In this document: one piece after another, positions 31,624-39,979 of the stretch | How positions within the stretch are numbered: position 1 is the first letter of the stretch | Layout: each line of letters starts with the position of its first letter | From: a virus | Strand: one strand, 5' to 3' | IMG/VR virus record: IMGVR_UViG_3300037961_004286 | Location: 1-61,384 of that record | DNA: 61,384 bases | The notes under the pieces: generated by a model | Database searches by the model: none | What the model was told of the DNA's origin: nothing | The model's input: the letters and a program-made list of their open reading frames with translations, nothing else | Made by a program: the position numbers and the translations under genes

Positions 31624-32028
31624 ATGTGGATGGAAAAAACTTGTGGTGATCTCGAAAATATTGTTGATCAGCTTAACGAGCGTGTACCTTTCAAAGGCGA
31701 ATGCAAGAAGAGATATACTAAGAATAAAAAGCTTGATCGTTTTCGTCGTGCTCAGAATGTAGTTCATGATATCTTTAACAACGGTCTGATAAATCGTTAT
31801 CGTGAGCTTCGTGTTCTTGATAGAGATCTACGTATTCACCACTTACCTATTCATTCTAATCAAGAAGGAAAGTGGGACATAATTGAGAAACGCATTGCTC
31901 CTCATTTTCGTGAGATTGTTATGGATGCTGTTCTTGAGCAATTCGGTAAGGATGTGTGGATGCAGGTAATGCATAATCGTTCAAGTTCTATTATTAACAA
32001 AGCTATTGCTGAAGGAAGAGTAAAATGA
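31624..32028 (+). CDS. hypothetical early protein
   Basis: The 134-residue basic, helical product has AGGAG 8 nt upstream. It contains FRRAQNVVHDIFNNGLINRYRELRVLDRDLRIHHL. No family is recognised. It overlaps the metallopeptidase-like gene by 4 bp. Confidence 0.55.
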   Translation: MWMEKTCGDLENIVDQLNERVPFKGECKKRYTKNKKLDRFRRAQNVVHDIFNNGLINRYRELRVLDRDLRIHHLPIHSNQEGKWDIIEKRIAPHFREIVMDAVLEQFGKDVWMQVMHNRSSSIINKAIAEGRVK

Positions 32029-32441
32029 TTGTTTGTTTAGATATTGTTGGAGTTGAAAATGAAGAACAAGGTTTACTTATCAGAGATGTCATCGAGCAGT
32101 CCTTGGATACCCTTATGCCAAGGCGTCGCTCTCCTATTTTTATCGATTGTCATATTGCTTTAGATGAAGATATGGGTAATGCAGAAGCTATGATACATCA
32201 AGAAGCAGATGATACTTTCTTTCTTGCTTTATCTCAATCAGCTTTAGAAGGTCCTACTGATGATCTTGTAACTCTTCTTATTCATGAGATGGTTCATGTT
32301 CGTCAATATATTCGTAAACAAATTACGAATAATCCTTATAATAATTTCGAAGAATATATCAAGTTACCTTATGAGCAAGAAGCTTATAGACTTCAAGAGG
32401 AGATGTTAGATGAGATCAAAGCGAAAGTCTTTAACGATTAA
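32025..32441 (+). CDS. putative zinc metallopeptidase (HExxH)
   Basis: The 138-residue protein has LLIHEMVHVRQY, an HExxH zinc-binding motif at about 88-92, and LPYEQEAYRLQEE about 25 residues later, whose Glu could be the third ligand as in gluzincins. It is small, like minimal metallopeptidase domains. As an early protein it could act on a host target; this is inference. Confidence 0.65.
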   Translation: MIVCLDIVGVENEEQGLLIRDVIEQSLDTLMPRRRSPIFIDCHIALDEDMGNAEAMIHQEADDTFFLALSQSALEGPTDDLVTLLIHEMVHVRQYIRKQITNNPYNNFEEYIKLPYEQEAYRLQEEMLDEIKAKVFND

Positions 32442-32757
32442 TCAGCAGAAAGCTAAGGACGATCATGATAAGTGGTTACGTAAACGAGGTGTTCATCCAG
32501 ATCAGCTTAGAGCTGTATTACCTCATAACGCTAAGGGTAAACGCTTAGGAGTTCATGCATTACCTGACTATAAGGCTCATCAAGGCGAACGTACTGTTCA
32601 GACTTCTGATAGGGTTGTAGGTTCTACTGCTAAGAAAGAATCTAATACTTATACGGGAGACTTTATTGTAGGTATTGCTACTATGCATAAGTCTAACTTT
32701 GTACCTGTTACTCGAGATCAGGATGGCAAAGATTATGCTACTATGAGGCGTAACTAA
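32410..32757 (+). CDS. hypothetical basic early protein
   Basis: The 115-residue basic protein starts 32 bp inside the metallopeptidase-like gene, with GAGGAG upstream. It contains KWLRKRGVHPDQLRAVLPHNAKGKRLG and looks nucleic-acid binding by charge. Not recognised. Confidence 0.55.
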   Translation: MRSKRKSLTINQQKAKDDHDKWLRKRGVHPDQLRAVLPHNAKGKRLGVHALPDYKAHQGERTVQTSDRVVGSTAKKESNTYTGDFIVGIATMHKSNFVPVTRDQDGKDYATMRRN

Positions 32758-32978
32758 TGAGTGAAGATGATCAGGTTACCTTAAATTTAGGTAACGGAAT
32801 GAGTAGCAGCTCTATGTCTGCTGCTCGTTCTTTATTTGACGAAATTGTGAACATTAACACAAAAATATCTATAATGAAACAGCAAGGTGTAGAAAGTGAA
32901 GAACTTTCTGATCTGCGTTCAGTAAGAAAATATATGAAAGATAGAATAGAATTTTATGTTAATGGTGGTTGTGTATGA
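32757..32978 (+). CDS. hypothetical small acidic protein
   Basis: The 73-residue product starts in a TAATG overlap. Its N terminus is Ser/Met rich and its second half is helical (MKQQGVESEELSDLRSVRKY). It ends in an ATGA overlap with the following gene. Confidence 0.55.
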   Translation: MSEDDQVTLNLGNGMSSSSMSAARSLFDEIVNINTKISIMKQQGVESEELSDLRSVRKYMKDRIEFYVNGGCV

Positions 32979-33574
32979 ATGTATTTTGTCTCGATAGAGA
33001 CCCTATGAAAGCTGCACATATGATGTGCGATAAACATGTAGTTAAGATGATAGTAGAGACTTGTCAGATTCTATCTGCAGTTCTAGATAACAACTACACT
33101 ACTAAAGAGGATATTAAACCTTCTGTGCAACTAGGTACAGCAGGATATCCTCCTGCTCATGTAAAGCATCCTTCTACTATGTGGGCTATGGAAGCTAAAG
33201 GTAACTATAAATGGCTAGTTAAACATCTAAGAGGTTTATGTATAGAATATTCTAGACGCTATAATAAAACTCATAGTATGGAAGGTCAGCTTATGATCTT
33301 CGAAGGTCAGTTACCTCATCTTTCTTTTGCTAAAGAACGAAAAACTGAGTTTGTTCAAGCTATAACAGATAAAAGATGGCACCGTAAAGACCCTATCGAA
33401 GCTTATAGAGTGTACTATAACATGGAGAAGTTTACGTTTGCTAAATGGAAACTAGGTAATGTACCTGATTGGTATACAGGTGCACCTCAATATATTGTAG
33501 AATTGGAGAAGAAATATGCCGCACTTATCAACGAAGACTTACGGCCACGAAAACGGACTAAGTTGCGCGTTTAG
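32975..33574 (+). CDS. conserved phage protein, CDKHVVKM family
   Basis: The ATG at 32975 (MNVFCLDRDPMKAAH) overlaps the previous stop. The 199-residue product carries MMCDKHVVKMIVETCQILS, HPSTMWAMEAKGNYKWL and DPIEAYRVYYNMEKFTFAKW, strongly conserved in a family of phage proteins of unknown function. The conserved Cys, Asp, His and Lys suggest an enzyme. It directly precedes and overlaps queD by 59 bp, so a link to the base-modification pathway is possible but unproven. Confidence 0.65.
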   Translation: MNVFCLDRDPMKAAHMMCDKHVVKMIVETCQILSAVLDNNYTTKEDIKPSVQLGTAGYPPAHVKHPSTMWAMEAKGNYKWLVKHLRGLCIEYSRRYNKTHSMEGQLMIFEGQLPHLSFAKERKTEFVQAITDKRWHRKDPIEAYRVYYNMEKFTFAKWKLGNVPDWYTGAPQYIVELEKKYAALINEDLRPRKRTKLRV

Positions 33575-33992
33575 ACAGCCTAATGCTACTCACTCTCATT
33601 GTTCTCGCATTCATGGTTATGCTTTATCGTTTAAGTTTACTTTTGGTTGTAGAGAGCTAGATGATAAAAACTGGGCTGTAGATTTTGGTAGTCTTAAGAA
33701 GTTAAAAGAATGGTTAGAAGATAACTTCGATCATACTCTAGCTGTTGATTATGCTGATCCTATGAAAGAAACTTTACAAGATCTAGCTCGATATGATATA
33801 GTAAAGATTAGGTTGTTCGACGGTGTAGGGTGTGAAAAGTTTGCTGAACATGCTTTTTGTTATGCTGATAGACTTATTGATGAAATGACGGATGGAAGAT
33901 GCTTTGTTGAATCCTGTGAGGTAAGTGAGCATGGTGCTAATAGCGCTATCTATACACCTTACCATGTAAAGAGAGAAAGATTTGTCGGATAA
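33516..33992 (+). CDS. queD: 6-carboxytetrahydropterin synthase QueD
   Basis: The 158-residue protein belongs to the PTPS/QueD family. His residues in KTYGHENGLS, THSHCSRIHGYALSFKF and FDHTLAVDY match the zinc-binding and catalytic positions of the phage-type enzymes. QueD converts dihydroneopterin triphosphate, the FolE product, into 6-carboxytetrahydropterin. GGAG precedes the ATG by 8 nt; the start lies 59 bp inside the previous gene. It opens the 7-deazaguanine cluster. Confidence 0.85.
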   Translation: MPHLSTKTYGHENGLSCAFRQPNATHSHCSRIHGYALSFKFTFGCRELDDKNWAVDFGSLKKLKEWLEDNFDHTLAVDYADPMKETLQDLARYDIVKIRLFDGVGCEKFAEHAFCYADRLIDEMTDGRCFVESCEVSEHGANSAIYTPYHVKRERFVG

Positions 33993-34221
33993 GATAATTA
34001 GACTAACTGAGCTCTTAGATCATAAGCTTAGAAAAGAAAAAGAGTTAGCTTATTATAGAGAGCAGTTGTTAGAGATACAAGATAAAATTGTAACTATGCA
34101 AAAAGATTTAGATTTAACTAAACTTATAATAGAAATTATTCAAGCTGAAAAAGTAGTAGATATAGAACAAAAAGTAAGAGATGCAATTCCAGTCTTAGGA
34201 GTAAATGATAAAGAACTATAA
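33982..34221 (+). CDS. hypothetical coiled-coil protein
   Basis: The 79-residue, highly charged helical protein starts at TTG 33982, overlapping queD by 11 bp. Residues about 5-60 have the heptad-like pattern of a coiled coil. Not recognised; it lies between queD and queE. Confidence 0.5.
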   Translation: MSDKIIRLTELLDHKLRKEKELAYYREQLLEIQDKIVTMQKDLDLTKLIIEIIQAEKVVDIEQKVRDAIPVLGVNDKEL

Positions 34222-34258
34222 ATGTATTTTACTTATAATAATATAAATGGTGAGATAA

Positions 34259-35161
34259 ATGACTGAAAAGAAATATTACTACTCAGAGATCTTTAACTCT
34301 ATTCAGGGTGAAGGTACTTATACTGGTGTGCATACTTTATGGCTAAGATACTTTTTGTGTAACTTACAATGTGATGGATTTGGTCAGATAGATCCTACTA
34401 ACCCTGATACTTATGAATTACCTTATGATGACTTTGATGCTATGTCTGTTAACAGAGTAGAAGATCTTCCTGTTTGGTCTAAAGGGTGTGATAGCTCTTA
34501 TACCTGGTCTAAAAAGTTTAAGCATCTTATGGGTCAAAAGACAGCTAAAGATATTGCTAGAGAAATAGTTATGGCTAATATGAATGAGCATAACTTAGCG
34601 GGAAGCTTCCTACATCCAGTAAGCAATCAACGTTCACATATGTGCTTTACTGGAGGTGAACCTCTTATGAAGCATGCTCAAAAATGTTCTATAGATATTT
34701 TACAATTTTTTATCGATACAGAAAATATTCCAGGTAGTACTACTTTCGAAACTAATGGTACTCAGAAGTTAACTGATGAGTTTAAAGACTGGTGGGCTAC
34801 AAGCGGAGAAGATTTAGAGTTATTTTTCTCTCTTAGTCCTAAGCTATGGACAGTTGCAGGTGAAAAGAGAGAAAAAGCTATCAAACCTGAATTTGTAGCT
34901 GAATATAGAGAATTATCCGATAGAGGTCATCTTAAGTTTGTTCTAGGTTCAGAAAAAAGACAATGGGATGAACTTGATGAAGTAATTAAGCTATTCAGAG
35001 ATGAAGGAGTAGATTACCCTGTCTTTATTATGCCTGTAGGTGCTAGAGAAGAAGAGCAAACTGCTACTGCAGGAGAGGTAGCTAAAATGGCTTTCGATAG
35101 AGGTTATAATGTCTCTGGTCGTATGCATGTATATTTGTTTGGTAATGCTATAGGAACGTAA
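34259..35161 (+). CDS. queE: 7-carboxy-7-deazaguanine synthase QueE, with an insertion in the radical-SAM Cys motif
   Basis: QueE is a radical SAM enzyme that forms 7-carboxy-7-deazaguanine from carboxytetrahydropterin. SIQGEGTYTG at the N terminus, CFTGGEP, TTFETNGT and LSPKLW are the family signatures. The iron-sulfur motif is split: Cys34 and Cys38 (CNLQC) are separated from Cys77 (KGCDSSYTW) by 38 residues, where B. subtilis QueE has CxxxCxxC directly before DS..TW. At 300 residues it is longer than the bacterial enzyme. It is preceded by TGAG and a 37-nt gap. Confidence 0.92.
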   Translation: MTEKKYYYSEIFNSIQGEGTYTGVHTLWLRYFLCNLQCDGFGQIDPTNPDTYELPYDDFDAMSVNRVEDLPVWSKGCDSSYTWSKKFKHLMGQKTAKDIAREIVMANMNEHNLAGSFLHPVSNQRSHMCFTGGEPLMKHAQKCSIDILQFFIDTENIPGSTTFETNGTQKLTDEFKDWWATSGEDLELFFSLSPKLWTVAGEKREKAIKPEFVAEYRELSDRGHLKFVLGSEKRQWDELDEVIKLFRDEGVDYPVFIMPVGAREEEQTATAGEVAKMAFDRGYNVSGRMHVYLFGNAIGT

Positions 35162-35162
35162 G

Positions 35163-35540
35163 ATGGGTAAGTGGATATTTTTGGCTTTAATTTTTATCTG
35201 GTATTTTGGTTTTGTAGCTACTTTTGCTTTCGGTCAAACTAATCAAGATTGTACCTATGTTAATAAAATAGAGCATGGATTAGACGGAGAAATAATTAGC
35301 TCAACTCAAGAATATATTTGCAAAACTCCTCCTAAAGTTATAGAGATTCACACATACCCTAATAAAAAAGCTCATGATGTAATGCAAACTCCCGTATATG
35401 GTTTAACTTTAGATTCATACGAAAATCCTACTCAAGTTCTTTATAATATGAATACGGAAATACAAATGAATAGAGCTATTACTCAAAGTAATTTACGATT
35501 TATTACTACGTTTGGTAATTTTTTGTCAATGTTTAATTAA
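35163..35540 (+). CDS. hypothetical exported or membrane-anchored protein
   Basis: The 125-residue protein has an N-terminal hydrophobic segment (WIFLALIFIWYFGFVATFAFG) that could be a signal peptide or anchor. Two Cys in the mature part (QDCTYV, YICKTP) could form a disulfide. No family is recognised. It begins 2 nt after queE and precedes a lipoprotein gene, so the pair may act together in the envelope. Confidence 0.55.
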   Translation: MGKWIFLALIFIWYFGFVATFAFGQTNQDCTYVNKIEHGLDGEIISSTQEYICKTPPKVIEIHTYPNKKAHDVMQTPVYGLTLDSYENPTQVLYNMNTEIQMNRAITQSNLRFITTFGNFLSMFN

Positions 35541-35550
35541 GAGGTGTAAA

Positions 35551-36186
35551 ATGAGAAACATTGCATATATCGCAGCAGGTACTCTAGTACTTGGTGCTTG
35601 TTCGTCTAACGATACTGCTGAGTTAATGATCGAAGATCCTATTAAGTATAATACTGAAAAGGTAGAGAATCAGATTGATGAGATTCCTAGCTGGTATCTT
35701 GAGCATCCTAAGACTGAAGAGATTATCTTCTCGTCAGGTACTGCTGTAACTCCTGATATGCAATTGTCTATGGATATTGCTATTCTAAATGCTAAGACTA
35801 CGTTAGCAGATAGAATTAATGGTCGTTTGTCATCTAAGACTAAGAACTTTGTTCAACGTATTGGGTCAAATGATCTAGATGCAGCTGTTGCTATGGATAT
35901 TCAGAGAGTAACTACTAATCTTATCGCTGATGTAGATGTTGCTGGCTATGCAGTAGATAAGTCAGAGATTATTCAAGACGGTCCTCAGTATAGAGCATAC
36001 GTTCTGCTAGCATACTCTGACAAAGAAGCTAATAAGATTCTAGTTAATCGTCTTCGAAAAGATAAAATGCTTTTAGATAAACTTTCTGCTACTAATGCTT
36101 ATAAAGATCTAGAAGATAGCGTTGCTGCTAAGAAAGAAAAAGATCTCGATGAGATGGAATTAATAGTAAAGGGTTTAAGTAATTGA
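35551..36186 (+). CDS. putative lipoprotein, LPP20-like
   Basis: The ATG at 35551 (MRNIAYIAAGTLVLG) has AGAGGTG upstream. The signal sequence ends in a lipobox, LVLGAC, predicting lipidation of Cys18. The mature part contains IPSWYLEHPKTEEIIFSSG and AILNAKTTLADRI, reminiscent of LPP20-type outer-membrane lipoproteins. It overlaps folE by 4 bp. Its place within the deazaguanine operon is unexplained; superinfection exclusion or host envelope change are possibilities. Confidence 0.7.
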   Translation: MRNIAYIAAGTLVLGACSSNDTAELMIEDPIKYNTEKVENQIDEIPSWYLEHPKTEEIIFSSGTAVTPDMQLSMDIAILNAKTTLADRINGRLSSKTKNFVQRIGSNDLDAAVAMDIQRVTTNLIADVDVAGYAVDKSEIIQDGPQYRAYVLLAYSDKEANKILVNRLRKDKMLLDKLSATNAYKDLEDSVAAKKEKDLDEMELIVKGLSN

Positions 36187-36872
36187 AGGTATCTGATAGA
36201 ATAAATGAATGGATGCGCAAAGACGGTAAACGTTTTTGGGCAGGAGATAATATCTCCGAATATATGACTGATAAGACTAAAGACGCTCTAATAGATGAGG
36301 CTACTGTTGCATTCGAAGGTGTACTCGATGCTCTCCTCATCGATAGAGAGAATGATCCTAATTCTCATGGTACAGCTAGAAGGTTAGCTAAAATGTACTA
36401 TAATGAGATTATGGCAGGAAGATATGATCCAATGCCTAAAGCTACTGCATTTCCTAATGACGGAGATGATAGATATGAAGGTATGTTAGTTGTAAGATCT
36501 GAGTTAAAATCTATGTGCTCACATCATCATCAGCCAGTAGCAGGTATAGCATATATAGGTATTATCCCCGGAGATAAAGTTATTGGACTGTCTAAATATA
36601 CTAGAATAGCTCAATGGTGTGCACGAAGAGGTACCTTGCAAGAAGAGCTTTGCAATGATATAGCCAGAGAGATTCAGAAAGCTACTGAAAGTGAAAACGT
36701 AGCTGTATATATTCAAGCAACGCATGGTTGTTGTGAGAATAGAGGTATAGGAGCTCATAGTTCTTTAACTCAAACTGCGGTCCTAAAAGGACATTTTCTA
36801 GATGATAATATGACTACGAAGAAAGAGTTCTTCGATCATATTAACCTTCAACAACAATTTGCACCAAAATAA
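36183..36872 (+). CDS. folE: GTP cyclohydrolase I
   Basis: The 229-residue enzyme converts GTP to 7,8-dihydroneopterin triphosphate, the first step to both folate and 7-deazaguanines. Zinc ligands are in SMCSHHHQPVAGIAYI and THGCCENRGIGAHSS; IPGDKVIGLSKYTRI and WCARRGTLQEEL also match the family. The start is TTG at 36183, overlapping the lipoprotein gene by 4 bp. Within this cluster its product feeds QueD. Confidence 0.95.
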   Translation: MKVSDRINEWMRKDGKRFWAGDNISEYMTDKTKDALIDEATVAFEGVLDALLIDRENDPNSHGTARRLAKMYYNEIMAGRYDPMPKATAFPNDGDDRYEGMLVVRSELKSMCSHHHQPVAGIAYIGIIPGDKVIGLSKYTRIAQWCARRGTLQEELCNDIAREIQKATESENVAVYIQATHGCCENRGIGAHSSLTQTAVLKGHFLDDNMTTKKEFFDHINLQQQFAPK

Positions 36873-36882
36873 GGAGAATAAA

Positions 36883-37488
36883 ATGTTGAAAGAATGGTTC
36901 AATTTACAGGATGTGAATAGAGAGCTTCTAATGAAGCTTGTAGCTTTACATCTAGTAATTATTGCTGCATCGAATTATATCGTGCAGTTTAGTGGCACAA
37001 TCTTTGGTTATCACTTTACGTGGGCTATGTTTGTGTTCCCTCTAGTTGTTATTGCTACAGACTTGACTGTACGATTAACAAATAAGTATCAAGCTAGATC
37101 TGTAGTAGCTCTAGCATTTCCTCCAGCAATCATTATTAGCGCAATGCTAGCTGATTGGCGTATTGGTTTTGCTAGCGCATTTGCATATCTTATTGGTCAG
37201 TTGTTTGACGTATCAGTCTTTCAACGTATTAGAGAAAAATTTACTGAAATGTGGTGGGTAGCTCCTGCTATCTCTACTGTAGTAGCTAATGTAGTAGATA
37301 CTTATCTATTCTTCTGGGCTGCATTTAGTAATCATGCAACTAATGAATTTATGGCTGCTAATTGGCTAGAAATTGCTACAGTCGATGTATTCTTTAAGAT
37401 TGCTACCTCTCTAGTATTGTTCTTACCTATCTATGGTGTGCTTTTGTCATACCTTAAGAGTAGAATGAACGTAACTTCAGCAGGTTAA
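36883..37488 (+). CDS. yhhQ: YhhQ-family queuosine-precursor transporter
   Basis: The ATG at 36883 (MLKEWFNLQDVN) has AAGGAG 7 nt upstream. The 201-residue membrane protein has about five or six hydrophobic segments and the family motif in VFPLVVIATDLTVRLTNKYQAR. YhhQ imports preQ0 and preQ1 across the inner membrane. With full synthesis genes also present, this phage could both make and salvage the base. A strong terminator follows. Confidence 0.88.
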   Translation: MLKEWFNLQDVNRELLMKLVALHLVIIAASNYIVQFSGTIFGYHFTWAMFVFPLVVIATDLTVRLTNKYQARSVVALAFPPAIIISAMLADWRIGFASAFAYLIGQLFDVSVFQRIREKFTEMWWVAPAISTVVANVVDTYLFFWAAFSNHATNEFMAANWLEIATVDVFFKIATSLVLFLPIYGVLLSYLKSRMNVTSAG

Positions 37489-37498
37489 ACTTTATAAT

Positions 37499-37529
37499 AG
37501 AGAGAGCATACAAGCTCTCTCTTTTTTTT
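37499..37529 (+). terminator. intrinsic terminator between yhhQ and dpdA
   Basis: AGAGAGAGC (37499-37507) pairs perfectly with GCTCTCTCT (37514-37522) across ATACAA, followed by eight T. It divides the deazaguanine cluster into two transcripts, unless read-through occurs. Confidence 0.9.
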
Positions 37530-37539
37530 CGAGGTAAAT

Positions 37540-38319
37540 ATGAAAATAGCGCATGAAGCTCCTTTAAGTATCTTTGATAAGGTACAACAACTTACTGACT
37601 ATGATTATTTTCTAGTTCATCTATTTGAAGAAAATATAGCTTATCTTGAAAAAGCTTATGAATGTGTTGGTAATGGAAGAGAGACTATTTTAGATAATTC
37701 TATATTTGAGCTAGGAACAGCTTGGGATGCAGAAAGATTTGCATACTGGGTTGAAAAGATGAAACCTACTTATTATATTATACCTGATGTTTTAGATGAT
37801 AGCGCAGGTACTCTAGATTCGTTTGAGAAGTTTACTGAACAATATAAAGATCTGCCTGGTAAGACTATAGCTGTTGCTCAAGGTAGTAGCTACGACGACT
37901 TAGTTAAATGTTATAATTATCTTGCATATGATAATAGAGTTCATAAAATAGCTTTATCGTTTAATCATCCTTTCTTTCAAGACTATGAAGGTCAAAATAA
38001 GTATGAAAAGATGTTAAATGGCAGACAAGATACCTTACGTAAGATGGTAGAAGAAGATGTTATCAATACAAATAAACATCATCATCTACTAGGTTGTGGT
38101 TTACCGCAAGAGTTTAAAGAGTATAGAAAGTATCCATGGATAGATAGTTTAGATACCTCTAATCCGGTGATACATGGTATGAAAGGTATATGGTACGATG
38201 CTCAAGGATTGCAAAATAAAGAATCAGTAAAACTATATACTCTGATTAACGAAGATGTAAATGATCGCTGGGGAGAGATAGAGTATAATATTAAGACATT
38301 TAGGAGTTATTGTCGATGA
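37540..38319 (+). CDS. dpdA: DpdA-like DNA guanine transglycosylase
   Basis: The 259-residue protein resembles phage DpdA, a tRNA-guanine transglycosylase relative that exchanges guanine in DNA for a 7-deazaguanine. Visible features are ILDNSIFELG with a candidate nucleophilic Asp, YYIIPDVLDD, HKIALSFNHPFF, LLGCGLPQEFKEY and WIDSLDTSNPV, arranged like the TIM barrel of TGT enzymes. The queD-queE-folE-queF-queC context supports it strongly. The DpdA subfamily cannot be assigned here. GAGG precedes the ATG; it overlaps the next gene by 4 bp. Confidence 0.85.
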   Translation: MKIAHEAPLSIFDKVQQLTDYDYFLVHLFEENIAYLEKAYECVGNGRETILDNSIFELGTAWDAERFAYWVEKMKPTYYIIPDVLDDSAGTLDSFEKFTEQYKDLPGKTIAVAQGSSYDDLVKCYNYLAYDNRVHKIALSFNHPFFQDYEGQNKYEKMLNGRQDTLRKMVEEDVINTNKHHHLLGCGLPQEFKEYRKYPWIDSLDTSNPVIHGMKGIWYDAQGLQNKESVKLYTLINEDVNDRWGEIEYNIKTFRSYCR

Positions 38320-38840
38320 AGTGGATAGCATTGTTCTCTCAAACAGGAACTGAAATTAGAGATCTGTCTGAAAAATTAGGCAGATCTCCTGATCTTATCT
38401 ATACTAATAATAGATCTAACGATATATGGCAAAGAGTGTTGCATGAAGTTGACTCTCAAGTACTAGTATTCAACCATATAGATATTATGAATAGAATTAA
38501 GAATTATCAAAAAGATGCTCTTATTACTTTGCATGGTTATCTTAGAATTATACCTGAAGATGTATGCAGAGAATGTAATATTGTAAACGGTCATCCAGGT
38601 CTAATTACGGAATATCCTTGGATGAAAGGTAAAGACCCTCAAGAAAAAATAGAACCTTGGATGGCATGGATTGGTTCTGTAGTTCATAAAGTAGCACCTG
38701 AAGTAGATGCTGGTCAGGTTCTTACTGAAGATAGAATAGCACTAAAGGAAGCAGAAACATTCAAGGGTAATTACTATAATATGTTAAGAATTACTAGCTT
38801 GAATGCATGGGAGAAATATTTTGAAGAGTATCAGACCTAA
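38316..38840 (+). CDS. dpdN: formyltransferase-like protein, DpdN candidate (dPreQ1 formyltransferase)
   Basis: The ATG at 38316 (MKWIALFSQTGTE) has TAGGAG upstream and overlaps dpdA by 4 bp. The 174-residue protein keeps the PurN/Fmt catalytic triad: Asn91 and His93 in NGHPGLITEYP, and Asp131 in VAPEVDAGQVL, with LHGYLRIIP matching the PurN core. Phage DpdN has been predicted to formylate preQ1 in DNA to 7-(formylamino)methyl-7-deazaguanine. The position directly after dpdA fits that role better than purine synthesis, but the substrate is inferred. Confidence 0.8.
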   Translation: MKWIALFSQTGTEIRDLSEKLGRSPDLIYTNNRSNDIWQRVLHEVDSQVLVFNHIDIMNRIKNYQKDALITLHGYLRIIPEDVCRECNIVNGHPGLITEYPWMKGKDPQEKIEPWMAWIGSVVHKVAPEVDAGQVLTEDRIALKEAETFKGNYYNMLRITSLNAWEKYFEEYQT

Positions 38841-39078
38841 TCACTATCGTGCTGAACGCATGGTAGAATTTGAGTGTATTAAAGTTATTGAAGCGTTGTG
38901 TGATGATCATCAGAATGATGTATATACTGACTATAATCGTTATCAGGCGTTTAAGTATCTATGGCGTCTAGGTAAGAAAGATGATGTATTGCAAGAGTTG
39001 TATAAAGCAGCTACGTTTATTAATTTTGCTATTGAGAAACTAGAGAAGGATAGAGGCATTGCAAATGAACAAGATTGA
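38821..39078 (+). CDS. DUF3310 family protein
   Basis: The start is TTG at 38821 (MKSIRPNHYRAERM), with GGGAG 7 nt upstream; an earlier in-frame ATG lacks a good site. The 85-residue product matches DUF3310 (SaV-like) phage proteins: RPNHY, ECIKVIEAL, YQAFKYLWRLGKKDD and LYKAATFINFAIEKL. Some members are nucleotide kinase-like regulators in annotation only; the true function is unknown. It overlaps both neighbours. Confidence 0.75.
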   Translation: MKSIRPNHYRAERMVEFECIKVIEALCDDHQNDVYTDYNRYQAFKYLWRLGKKDDVLQELYKAATFINFAIEKLEKDRGIANEQD

Positions 39079-39979
39079 AGATATTGCTAGTCAGCATTTA
39101 GGACGTACTTCTGACGGAGGTACTATGACTCGTTATGAAACTCCGGATGCTGTAGATAGCAGCTTACTGGTAGGTATACCTCGTCATTTGAATAGAGAGG
39201 CTTATGAGATTACAGATAAAGACTTTATCGGGAGTGATACTTGGCATGCTTATGAAGTGTCTTTTCTTCTATCAAGCGGATATCCGGTATCTGGTGTAGT
39301 AAAGTATGTTTATGAATCTGATACTCCTAATATTGTAGAGTCTAAATCGATTAAGCTATATCTTAACTCTTATAATATGGCTGTAATGGGTAATGATATA
39401 AAGACAGCTACTCAGAAAGCTATTGAGATGATGGAAAGAGATCTTACTCAATGTATTGGTGGTAGAGTACAAGCACAGTTTCATAGTAAAGCATTTGGAG
39501 ATCCTGTTTCTGAATCATATATTAAGCTAGAAGATGTCGTAGATGTATCTGAAGTATCGTTTGATAGATATAATGAAGATCCTGATATTTTAGAAATCAT
39601 AGAAGTAGAAGATAGAGAGGTTACTAAGTATACTACCAATGCTCTTCGTTCTAACTGTCGTGTAACTAACCAACCCGACTGGGGTGATATCTATATCTAT
39701 ATAGAGGGTGATAGTACTGTTACTCCTGAATCGTTACTGCAGTATATTGTTAGTATGAGAAGAGAGAATCATTTTCACGAAGAAATTTGTGAATGTGTAA
39801 TTAAACGACTAATGGTACTTATGCCTAAATGTGATATTGCAGTAGCTTGTCTCTATACTCGTAGAGGTGGGATTGATATTAATCCAGTTAGAGGTACAGG
39901 ACCTTTAGCTCTTATGAGATCTGGCTTTAGTGATCTACAAAGTGTAGAACAAGCTCCTATGAAGACTGCGAGACAGTAA
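39065..39979 (+). CDS. queF: NADPH-dependent 7-cyano-7-deazaguanine reductase QueF (long form)
   Basis: The ATG at 39065 (MNKIEDIASQHLG) overlaps the DUF3310 gene by 14 bp. The 304-residue protein is the two-module type found in E. coli. It has the preQ0-binding segment ESKSIKLYLNSYN at 92-104, catalytic Cys198 (LRSNCRVTNQPDWGD) and Asp205, plus YIVSMRRENHFHEE and YTRRGGIDINP. QueF reduces the nitrile of preQ0 to the aminomethyl group of preQ1. Its presence indicates that a preQ1-type base is made. Confidence 0.95.
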   Translation: MNKIEDIASQHLGRTSDGGTMTRYETPDAVDSSLLVGIPRHLNREAYEITDKDFIGSDTWHAYEVSFLLSSGYPVSGVVKYVYESDTPNIVESKSIKLYLNSYNMAVMGNDIKTATQKAIEMMERDLTQCIGGRVQAQFHSKAFGDPVSESYIKLEDVVDVSEVSFDRYNEDPDILEIIEVEDREVTKYTTNALRSNCRVTNQPDWGDIYIYIEGDSTVTPESLLQYIVSMRRENHFHEEICECVIKRLMVLMPKCDIAVACLYTRRGGIDINPVRGTGPLALMRSGFSDLQSVEQAPMKTARQ

